From assembly GCA_029931535.1 (NCBI GenBank), contig JAQPZY010001432.1, forward strand, positions 806,001 to 870,000: DNA of 64,000 nt, given 5' to 3'. Below, in pieces: positions 1 to 64,000 of this stretch. Source of the stretch: Margaritifera margaritifera. Lineage: Eukaryota > Mollusca > Bivalvia > Unionida > Margaritiferidae. The notes below the pieces were generated by a model that saw only the letters and a program-made list of their open reading frames with translations, did no database searches and had not been told where the DNA came from. The number at the start of each line of letters is the position of its first letter. Within the stretch, counting starts at the first letter, position 1. The position numbers were made by a program, and so were the translations under genes.

Positions 1-897
1 ACAAATTGTGTTGAATTTGCCCCCCCACACCAGCAGTTAAAGTTAAAATAAGGTAGGTAAATTAAACATTTATTTGATAATAAACTGAAAGAAACTATCC
101 ATGTACTGTTCTCATTTATTCTTCTTTTTTGTTCTTCATAAGCAATTTATGTATAAAAGACACAAACGTATCCACTAACACATGGTCCAGCAATGTAGAG
201 TACCGGTCGTGTGTATCGCTTATGTCAGGTAACAACATTGACACATTATTTTATTGACGTGAATATAGACACACGAATCATGTTTGGTTGTCCTCAGAAG
301 TTTGAATACCAGTATATTATCGAACTTAAAATTGGATCCAGTAAAATCACAAACAATAGAAAGAGAGAGACAGAAATAACAACCGATTGCTTGAAGGCAC
401 CAGCAATTCACGCATGATCCGGTGTATGGTGCAAAATAACCAAGAGTGTATTATATCCAGGTTAACAATATAACAACATTTCGCAAATAAAAATCATTAT
501 TAGGAAATACATTCACCATGAGAGCAAATGACAATATTTTCGCTAGCATGGGATACAGAACGTATTCTTAAAGACAATTAATGCCATGTATATTATTTAC
601 CCTGCCGACATCAATGCCTGTTTGTAACAGTTACGATTACAGATGGCAAACAACAGAAGACCGGGTGGTGAATAAACACAGCTGGTAGCGAGCAATAAAC
701 TCATTGTTTCAACTTACCAGTAGGATTTCAAATACAAAGTTTATTTTATTACAAAGCAAGCAGACCCTGGAAGCCAACTTTGGATTATTTTAAGTGTGCA
801 GATTTTTTGTATACAAAGTCGGCAGACCAAGGGAAGCCGGCTTTGGTTTATTTTAGCAGTATTCACAGAAATTTTGAAAATAAATTGAAACAGTGGA
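1..897. other. TSC2 intron, no gene seen
   Basis: No TSC2 exon or other conserved coding segment is visible on either strand. Short open frames at 211-417 and 220-411 overlap in opposite directions and resemble nothing I know. A short tandem duplication (about 735-860) repeats 'gcagacc..ggaagcc' with 'tttggattattttaa'. Confidence 0.5.
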
Positions 898-1340
898 ACA
901 GTCGGGGTCTGTAAGTGACACTTTGAGCATACACTGTGAAATGTACTGGTATTAAAGGATTTGCCACAACTGAACAGGCGTCAATTGTGCGGCATGATCA
1001 CAGGAAGTTCAAATAAATTCTGTCAGCTGAATATAGGACTCTACTTGGCACTGAACAAGGATCAACTCGGCGGCTCGATCAAAGGGTTGGGAAAACAAAG
1101 TGAGTCTGCCTTTACAAGCTAAGGGATTTGCACTGGCAGATAACTGAGGAAATATTACTTGGGAATTAGATCTGGCTTATGAAAAAGGCAAATATAAATC
1201 AACTCAAAACTTGTATTGCATCAAACAGTGTTTATACAGCAAAACAAAATATAATACAAGTACGGGTTGCTCCGACTTGCATGTATTTTGTATGTAGTGC
1301 AAACATCTAGTCTCCTATATTGCCCATAGATTTATCAAAT
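898..1340 (+). mobile_element. Diverged copy of the internal part of the 1.5 kb TA-flanked element
   Basis: This segment matches 50507-51310 by eye, with several shared strings in the same order: 'tcaattgtgcggcatgatc', 'aggaagttcaaata', 'ctctacttggcactgaaca', 'ggcagataact', 'cttgggaatta' and 'ttatacagcaaa'. It lacks an internal duplication of about 120 bp present in the other copy. Its termini are not clear; 'cggtaaatacggta' near 1580 may be a decayed end. Confidence 0.65.
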
Positions 1341-4139
1341 TTTGTTGTTCAAAAGTTTGCAGATAAGAAGACAAGTGTAAACATACAACACTGACAGCGG
1401 TTTTTATTTTATTTATTTAATAAAATATAAGTTTGAGTGCATTTTTTTTACCAGCTAAGCATCGATATTATGATTTAAAAGGTGTCCCAAAACTTACGAC
1501 TCGAAAAAAACGATCTGTCCCAGAACTTACAGTGCACAAAAAATTACTTTAAAAATTAATTTATGGTGTCCCAACATATACGGTAAATACGGTATATATG
1601 ATTACCAGAGATGGCACAAGCATGAAAACTAATGCTAAATAATTGTATATTGTGTGGAATGGACTAGAAGCCACTGCATTTGTGTATTTGGAATTTATTT
1701 CATGCAGCTGTTAAATAAAATGCAGGATGGCTCCGGAAATACTTTTGGGCTAGCTTGCGATGCATTCATTCCTTCATAGTGTAATGCAGGTTCCGCCATC
1801 AAGAATGCCAATATGGTGACAAGTACATACGATTAAGAAAATGTTTTATAGAAAACCTCTGCCTTTTTTTGTCACTTTAAGTAACATTCAAGCATTTTAA
1901 TCAACCAAAATTTACTAATTTCTTCTATGTTCAAGATATTTGCAAAAACTTTCAAACATACTTCATTTGTATCACTATCAAGATATGAAAGGGACAGTGA
2001 GTTTTGAAAATATCCTCTATGCACACCCTATTATGTCTTTGATGGCAGGTTAATATCCTGCATATGATGAAACATGCAATAATTACTTTTTCATGCACAT
2101 GGGTAGTTAGTATTTTCATTACATTGATTTTTTCCCCATTTTTCTGCATACAAGAGCCTTTACAGCTTGAAAGTTTCAAAAATTAAGATGCAGTTCTTTT
2201 TTTCAAACTAAAATCTAAATAGTTTGTAGTACAATATTAGAACCTAGATAAATAATAAGAATGTACAACCTTAAATTCATAATTTCCCGTAATATTTAGT
2301 AATATCTATGCCATACATGTAGATGTTGCTTTCTGCCCCAAAGCAATTATCAATCATGATTAAATTCTCCCTCAGCCAGTTTGATTCATGTCTAGACAAT
2401 ATTGAATTGCTTAGCCAATGAATGGCTTCAAAATAATGGACATTTGCACTCAGTTCACCTTAGACCCCAAATTTTGCTGTTACAGCACTCCATCACTATA
2501 AGACTGTTCATGATAACACTGTTCATGCTATAAGGTGGGTATGGCCGTGGATCCGATATCATTATTTAGTAGTAAATTGATATGTATTATGTTCAACATT
2601 ATAAGGCAGTCTCGCTATGAGGTGGTAGACTCTATGGCTCCCATGGATAGCATTGTAATTAGTGAACACTGAAATAGACAAGATTGAGAGTGTCATTCAC
2701 CCCTGTCATTAATGGTATACCGTGAGGATTTTATCAAACATGGATGTCAGCTTCTTCTAAATAATGCTATCAAAAGTATTTTTCAAGCTCATGGCAGGCA
2801 AACTATAATTGCAAATAGAAATAAGCTATAAAATGTTTTAAAAGGTAAATTTTTTTTAAAAAAAATAGCTAGCTGCTACTCTGGTTGAAATGAACAAGAG
2901 GGGTATATGTTTCTTGTATGGCAACCAGGGACAAGTTGGAAATTTTATTGGCCAAGGAGGATTTTGTATCACATGCTTTTGAATGTTACATAGAATATGA
3001 AGAAATTTACTTTTGCAAGCACTTTCATAAAAAATCTCGATTAGGCAAGGAGGAAATGACGTAATTTTGCCTGCCCTGCTGGAGAAAAGAGTTGATTAGA
3101 TGACAGTAGAACCCTACACCAAATTTAATACACTGCTCTTGTTTTAGCATGCCTGTATGACTCACAAACCTGCATATAATGCAGAGGCAGGCCTGGATCT
3201 CATGTTTTCTTATAGGCTTTTTGTAACGCTGCTGCTGCCAGCCAAGAAGCTGATGAGTAAGTTATCCAAGACCCTGAAACTGTGTCATGCAACAAGTGAA
3301 CCTACTAACTCTGACTTGTTATGTTTTTCTATGCACACACACCCTCTTCTTTCCCCAGACACAATTGTAATTTGCCCATAAATGTATGTTTAATAACGAT
3401 TTATTACAATGATTTGGTAATGTTTTAAACCTAAAATGAATAAGTTAATTCTATATTGATAGAAATACATAAAAGTTTAGAGAAACATGTGCAAAGCAAA
3501 TTGTACATTCCACTTTGCCATGGTGGTTGTGTAAATACACAAAAGCACTGCCATGTAAAAGGTCCTGATGTGGCTAACATTCTAATTGTGTTTATTAGTT
3601 GTCATCCTTTGATGTGTGGTTCTTTGGGGGCATGGGGGGGGGGAGGGGAGGGGCAGAGAGTTAAACAGAAGTAGATTAAAATAGTCATGACTGAAAGTAG
3701 CACCAAATGTGCTTTAAACTTAATCTAGGGTGTATTGATGCTTCTTCTGTACAGCTTGCATCATTGAGGGTGCCATCATTAAGTGTAGCATTGTTATTGA
3801 AATGAAAGCTCCTTTACTGTGTAGTTTTGACTGCATTTGCTGGTTTTGATTACCTAATACTGGTATCATTTGCTTTGTAAAAGTTCATTATTATGTCATG
3901 TTGAGTGAATTCATTCAGCAGAACTGTTAACTAATCAGCAATTAAAAGAAGTAAAGCTAAATGTCACATGTGACCACCTTCATGGACACTGATGGATTAA
4001 ACAGTTGATAGTTTTGAATATACAGCATAGAGGAAATGTACATGCAAATAATCAGAGGTTGATGGCTAAAGGAACATTCATTTCTCAAATAAGAAACATG
4101 GAATAAAGTTACTGGGTACTTGAAATAATAACTCCATTT
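1341..4139. other. TSC2 intron, nothing identifiable
   Basis: No coding match is seen on either strand. There is a G-rich run at about 3625-3656 and several short A/T runs. The short open frames at 1952-2179, 3157-3381 and 3456-3674 show no conserved motif. Confidence 0.5.
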
Positions 4140-4875
4140 TTATATGCCCACCGTATAAGGTGGAGTGTATTATGTTATGATGTAGTCAATCTGTCTGTCT
4201 ATACATCCATTTGTCTGTTACCAATTTCATTTCTGCACAGTTCTCCACCAGCTACAGTTATCAAACTTTGTGGATGGCTTGCACTTGGGATAAGGAAGAA
4301 CCCTATTTATTTGGGAGTTACAAGGCCAAATGTCAATGTCACTGTGACAAAGAATAAAAATGGTTTCCACACAATAACATTAGTTATATGTCACAGACCT
4401 GGACCAAACTTTTTGGATGGCTTGCACTTGGAGTAAGGAAGAAGACTGTTGATTTTGGGGTCAAAAGGTCAAAGACCAAGATCACTGTGACTGAAAGATG
4501 AAAAATGGTTTCTACACAATAACATTAGTTCTACATCACAGACGGGGCCTCTCCCTGGGTCTTCCCGGGTTCTTCCTCCACCAAATATACTGGCCACCAT
4601 ATATAGCCTATCATGTGCTGAAAAATGGCATTAAACCTCACAAAGCAAAAACAAACAAAAAAAAAACATCACAGACCTGGGCCAGACTTTTGGGGTAAGG
4701 AAGAAACCTCTTGATTTTTGGATCAAAAGATAAAAAATGGTTTCTACACAATATCATTAGTTCTACATCAAAGACCTGACCAAACTTTGGAATAAGGAAA
4801 AAACCTCTTGATTTTGGGATCAAAAGGTCAAGGTTACTGTGACTGAAAGAAGAAATGTGGTTTTCTGCACTCAAA
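4140..4875 (+). repeat. Dispersed subunit repeat, 'gatggcttgcacttgg' family, with an inserted SINE tail
   Basis: It opens with a small hairpin (tatatgcccaccgtataaggtgga) and then repeats a degenerate ~145 bp unit. That unit contains 'accaaacttt.tggatggcttgcacttgg', 'aaggtcaa..tcactgtgac' and 'aaaatggtttctacacaataac'. Related copies lie at 59880-60700 and 61780-61960. Lengthy frames inside it are not protein-coding. Confidence 0.75.
4535..4670 (+). mobile_element. SINE 3' tail, 5'-truncated
   Basis: The strings 'gggttcttcctccaccaaat', 'tatagcctatcatgtgctga' and 'aaaatggcattaaac', followed by an A-rich end (4650-4668), are shared with 17655-17820 and 49331-49580. The last copy has a tRNA-like head, so this one is 5'-truncated. 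Confidence 0.75.
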
Positions 4876-5032
4876 AGTTAAGTTATGTACTTGCAGATGT
4901 ATCAAACATGGTACAGGTGTATAATGTGCCATTCACACTACTCAGCATTATATTAGATGCCACGTTTCAGGGACCCACCATATATTTGAGTTCCATAAAC
5001 ACATCTCTAGTTTGGTTTTCTCTCTTGATTAG

Positions 5033-59807
<54,775 letters not shown>

Positions 59808-59879
59808 GTAAGTCTTTTGAGTGTAAATTACTACTTGTAGATAAGTAACATTGTATACACTTGCCAAAATGCAGAGTAT

Positions 59880-60700
59880 ATATCATGACATCTGTCCATC
59901 TGTACATGCTTCCATCTGTTACCTTTTTAATTTCTGCATAATAACTTTTGTTTGACACCATCTACCTTTACCAAACTTTGTGGATGGCTTGCACTTGGGT
60001 TAAGGAGGAAGCCTATAGATTAGGGTGTCAAAAGGTCAATGGTCAAGGTCACTATGACTGCAAGAAGAAAAATGGTTTCTGCACAAAAACTACTTCTACA
60101 TCACAGACACAGACCAAACTTTGTGGATTGCTTGCACTAGAAATAAGGAAAAAGCCTATTGATTTTGCTGCTGAAAGGTCAAAGATCAATGGTTAATGTG
60201 ACTGAAAAATGAAAAATCGTTTCTGCTCAAAAGCTTCAATTTTCAACCATGTTTTTTCCCCAAAGTTTGTGGATGGTTTATATTTTGAAAGAAGCATATT
60301 GAATTGGGGGTCAGGAAGGTCAATAATCAATATCACTGACTGAAGGAAGAAAAATATAATTAGTTCTTGATTTGTACCTTGACCAAAGTTTGTGGAGATC
60401 TTGCACTTAAGGTAAGATAGAGGCTTATTGGTTTTGGGGTCAGAAAATCAAAAATCAAAGTCATTGTGACTCAAAGAAGAATGGTTTTACTCATTAACTT
60501 TTGTTTTAGAGTAAGTTTTTTGACCAGAGTTTGTAGTTGGCTTGCATTTAGTGTAAGAAACCTCACGATTTTAGGGTCCAAAGGTCAAGGCCATGGTAAG
60601 TCTAAATAAGAAAATAATGATTTCTGCACAATAAGTTAAGATGAAGGCTGCATACCTGGACCAAAGGCAAGGTCATTGAGACTTGTTGGTCAATCTCCAG
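59880..60700 (+). repeat. Dispersed subunit repeat, 'gatggcttgcacttgg' family
   Basis: It has several ~125 bp degenerate units with 'ccaaactttgtggatggctt', 'gtcaaggtcactatgactg' and 'gaaaaatggtttctgcacaa'. Same family as 4140-4875. Confidence 0.75.
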
Positions 60701-61174
60701 TCAACCATGCCCTATAAGTGCCTACATAAAGGACTATTACACACAGGCTGGATGTATAATGTACCATTCATGGTACTCTTGCTTATCAAAGAATCAGTAC
60801 AAAATGGGAGGTTTGACTTGTCTACTTAACACATTCCAAGTGCTTGCTCTTTTATTTACTGTAAGCAAGCTTTTTTAATAATGTTTCAGAAGTGGACAAA
60901 GATGAGACCAGATGATTGTAAATTATCGTCAATACATGATTAATTAAATAATTCAAATAACAAAAAAATTCTGTGAGCTTATTGCATATCTCTATAAGGA
61001 GTAAAAGTTATAACAATGAATGTAAGAAATATAATTTTCGAAGATAAAAGCATGAAGAAAACAATCTAATTTCTTAGAGTATTTCACACTGAATGCCATC
61101 AAGCTGTTTTTATATGCTCACCATAAAGTTCTAGCAGATTAAACAAATAAATAAAGTTTGGGCAAATGATGCAC

Positions 61175-61760
61175 GAATGTCATTCATTCTATCGATTTTA
61201 GGTCATGATTTTTAGAAATTAGTGTGAATTCCACAATCATGATTTCATGCATTCTATTGATTTTTGGGCATGATTTTTGGTAATTAGCATGAATTCCACA
61301 ATGACAAAATTGTCATACATTCTATTGATATTTTGGCATGATTTTTAGAAACTAGCATGAATTCCACAATCATGATCGTCATGCATTCTATTAATTTTTG
61401 GCATGATTGTTAGAAATTTGCATGAATTCCACAATCACAATTGTCATGCATTCTATTGATTTTTGGGCATGATTTTAGAAATTAGCATGAATTTCATAAT
61501 CATGATTGTCATACATTCTATTGATTTTTGGGCATGATTTTTAGTAATTAGCATGAATTCCACAATCACAAGTGTCATACATTCTATTGATTTTTGGGCA
61601 TGATTTATAGAAATTATCATGAATTCCACAATCACAATTGTCATGCATTCTATTGATTTATGATAGAAATTAGCATGAATTCCACGATCACAATTGTCAT
61701 GTATTCTATTGATTTTTTGACATGATTTATAGAAATTAGCATGAATTCTACAATCATGTG
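61175..61760. repeat. ~65 bp minisatellite, 9 copies
   Basis: 'attcta' recurs at about 61186, 61251, 61319, 61385, 61450, 61515, 61581, 61647 and 61703. The unit contains 'gcatgaattccacaatca', 'attgtcatgcattctattga' and 'tttttgggcatgattttta'. Several units carry the near-palindrome catgat.gtcatg. The antisense frame at 61453-61764 is an artefact of it. Confidence 0.95.
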
Positions 61761-61779
61761 TCATAGAATATACCCTGAA

Positions 61780-62350
61780 GGTTATAGTGTTATCTGCCCA
61801 TATATATGTCCATCCAACTATTTATGCATGATAACTCAAGTTCTCCACCATCTACCTTTACCAGCTTTGAGGATGGCTTGCACTTGGAGTAAAGAAGAAG
61901 TCTATAAATTTAGGGGTCAATTTGACAAAAATCAAGGTCGCTGACAGAAGAAAATTGGTTTCTTCAGCTGTTTTATGATCATAGTGCATCCACAACCTCA
62001 CAAATCCAGTCCTCCCAAACTTGTTTTAACAACAAAAGTGCTAATAGTCATCTGCTTCCTGAGATGGAAGTCAGGCATGAGTGGTCTCCCCTTGGATAGA
62101 GGGATTGGTGCCAAATCCTTTCTTGAGACCTCGCAATTCCATATCTACTTGTGTCGTTTCATCAATTGAGTGATTCTGTGGAATTTTTTCACACCAGGAA
62201 AGTATACTTCAGCTATATTTCTATTTCTTGCTCCAGTTTAATCATAGACAAATATTCTGCACTTAATTTGTCTAACTTCTTGTTGGCCTCATTTTAATTG
62301 CCTGCCCTGGGGTCCATATTACTTCAGTTCAGCTACAATACTTGACCAAA
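61780..62350 (+). repeat. Two joined dispersed-repeat fragments
   Basis: 61790-61960 belongs to the 'gatggcttgcacttgg' family. 61975-62350 belongs to the family at 19130 and 35090 ('ctgagatggaagtcaggc', 'gtggtctccccttggatag', 'gagtgattctgtggaatttt'). Confidence 0.65.
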
Positions 62351-62359
62351 TTTGATTAA

Positions 62360-64000
62360 CCCTTTACTGCAGATCAGTCTGGAGGCTGAACTGACTGATT
62401 TGCACAGGATTTATCCATTAATTCAATAATTTGGCACCATTTTCGAGTTTACTTCTTGTACAGTAATAATTTTCCTTATAGTGGGAAATTTGTTGTGGAC
62501 ACTGGATGGATATTGGGTATACTTTATTTTAGCATACAGGGGATGACATAGTTGGTTGCCATGGCAACCAAATCCAGTTGAGAATGTGTACAAATCATGA
62601 CAAAATTGCATATTTATCAGTATTCATTTATATTAGACTTACTATTTTCTTACCAAATCAGTCATGCTTTGACTTTTTTAAATTTTTGATTGAGAAAAGT
62701 TAGATTTTCTAATTATTTGGCTTGGAATGTCCAAGTTCTACCAAATATAGGTGCAACAAGTGTTTTGTTTTGCACAGAATTTATCCATTAATTAAATAAT
62801 TTGGCATCACTTTTGAGTTTACTTCTTGTGCAATAATAAGTGTCTTTCTAGTGGGAAATTTGTTGTGGACACTGGATGGATATTGGGTATACTTTATTTC
62901 AGCATTCAGGGGATGAAATGGTTGGTTGCCATGGCAACCAAAACAGGCCTAGAATGTGTACAAATCATGACAAAATTACATATTTTTCAGTATTCATTTA
63001 TATTAGGCTTACTATTTTCTTGCAAAATCAGTCATGCTTTGAATTTTTTCAATTTTTGATTGAAAAAAGTGAGAATTTCTAATTATTTAGCTTGGATTTT
63101 CCAAGTTTCACCAAATATAGGCACAACAGGTGCTTTGTTTTGCACAGGATTTATCCATTAATTCAATAATTTGGCATCACTTTTGAGTTTACTTCTTGTG
63201 CAATAATAAGTTTATTTCTAGTGGGAAATTTGCTGAGGACATTGGTTGGGTATTGGGCATACTTTATTTCAGCATATAGGGGATGAAATGGTTGGTTGCA
63301 GTGGCAACCAAATCCAGCCTAGAATGTGCACAAATCATGAAAAAATTACATATTTTTCAGTGTTCATATATAATAAACTTACTATTTTCTTGCCAAATCA
63401 GTCATGCTTTCAATTTTTTGGGGGGAGAAAAGCAAGATTTTCTGTTTATTTGGCTTAGATTGTCCAAGTTCCACCAAATACTGGCATAACAGTGAAGTGT
63501 TGAGATTGAACACTTAAAGTCAATAAAGTTTTGGATGTATATTCTGTGCTTATATGTTTTTATTAATATACTCACATGGTCTTTAACATTTCAAATATAA
63601 AAAAGTATTTTGATCTAACATTGAATTTGTTAAAATTTATACCAAATAGCTTTGCTACTATGGTAACAATTAAAAAATGCAGCGATAATATTAAGATATT
63701 AAAGCTGATTTTATACCATATCTCCAAAATATGAATGCCTGTGTTCAAGTTCAAAAGATGTTGAAAGAAAGCTGAAGAATGACAAACAATTCACAAAAAC
63801 CATGAAGATAAAAGTAGTGTAATCAATCTCGTGTATTTATTCACATATATACATATGCATGTACTTAGGTGCTGCATTATTTTGATCCAGACACAAGGAA
63901 TATACCACAATGACCACTGAAGATGAAACAAGCTCTTATGTCCTAAGATACAGTTATCTGTAGTTTGTTTGGAAGCACATGGTTTTAATATTCATGTGTC
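62360..64000 (-). mobile_element. Second piggyBac-like element, inverted, truncated by the window end
   Basis: TTAA (62356-62359) is followed by CCCTTTACTGCA, then by the reverse complement of the right half of the element at 8405-11128. It includes three ~370 bp repeats (62400-63510) and the unique region matching 9480-9960 ('ccatgtgcttccatacaaac', 'gtatcttaggatataagagc' in complement). By comparison its other end should lie about 1.1 kb beyond the window. Confidence 0.88.
62554..62569. promoter_or_regulatory. RFX X-box-like palindrome in the inverted element
   Basis: Perfect GGTTGCCATGGCAACC; a second perfect one at 62934-62949 and a diverged one at 63294-63309. Motif match only. Confidence 0.5.

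Noticed and set aside
3216..3256. Exon-like 41 nt segment (ttatag acceptor, gtaagt donor) that would keep frame with TSC2 exon A.
   Set aside because: Its peptide (LFVTLLLPAKKLM) does not resemble the conserved LTDNG..YLEEE region expected just before FLLQWM; probably a chance match.
61453..61764. Antisense 103-residue frame with repeated IHDNC/FYHK-like strings.
   Set aside because: Product of the 65 bp minisatellite.

Overview
This is a eukaryotic, strongly AT-rich, intron-dominated window. It carries one recognisable host gene: the 5' part of TSC2 (tuberin), on the + strand. I find 14 coding exons between 5033 and 59807. Their AG/GT boundaries and phases join without a break into 551 codons, colinear with roughly residues 162-700 of human tuberin (numbering recalled, not searched). 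This covers the N-terminal HEAT-like, TSC1-binding half and the start of the central tuberin domain. The first exons (start codon included) lie upstream of the window. The rest, including the C-terminal Rap/Rheb GAP domain, lies downstream.

The repeats point to a mollusc, probably a bivalve or gastropod. The introns are full of dispersed repeats built from degenerate 110-180 bp subunits ('gagttatggcccctgtttgac' type and 'agctcacctt...aagtgagct' type). There are tRNA-derived SINEs with a shared 3' part resembling the metazoan SINE tails I know from bivalves, many minisatellites and many DNA transposons. The species cannot be fixed from the sequence alone.

Layout. 1-5032: intron with a diverged copy of a TA-flanked element (about 898-1340), a SINE tail and subunit repeats. 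5033-13834: exon 1, then an (AT)n/(AC)n tract and a subunit repeat split by a 2.7 kb piggyBac-like TTAA element (8405-11128), then an 11-copy 52 bp minisatellite. 13835-23796: exons 2-5, with an antisense hAT transposon carrying a broken ZBED5/GTF2IRD2-like transposase (19408-21876) between exons 4 and 5. 23797-32044: exons 6-8, with subunit repeats, three double-hairpin MITEs and a perfect 92 bp tandem duplication. 32045-44273: a 12 kb intron holding a subunit array, a jockey-like LINE fragment interrupted by a MITE, and a non-autonomous hAT element. 44274-59807: exons 9-14, with a 1.5 kb TA-flanked element, SINEs, two further MITEs and a dead Tc1/mariner transposase. 59808-64000: intron with a 65 bp minisatellite and a second, inverted piggyBac-like element running off the end.

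The most interesting non-host signals are two. One is a family of ~217 bp MITEs made of two related long hairpins with near-perfect ~24 bp stems, seven copies in 64 kb; one insertion into a LINE reading frame shows the exact ends and a TA target duplication. The other is the piggyBac-like family, whose internal ~370 bp repeats each carry an RFX X-box-like palindrome; two copies sit in inverted orientation about 51 kb apart around this part of TSC2. Their function is untested.
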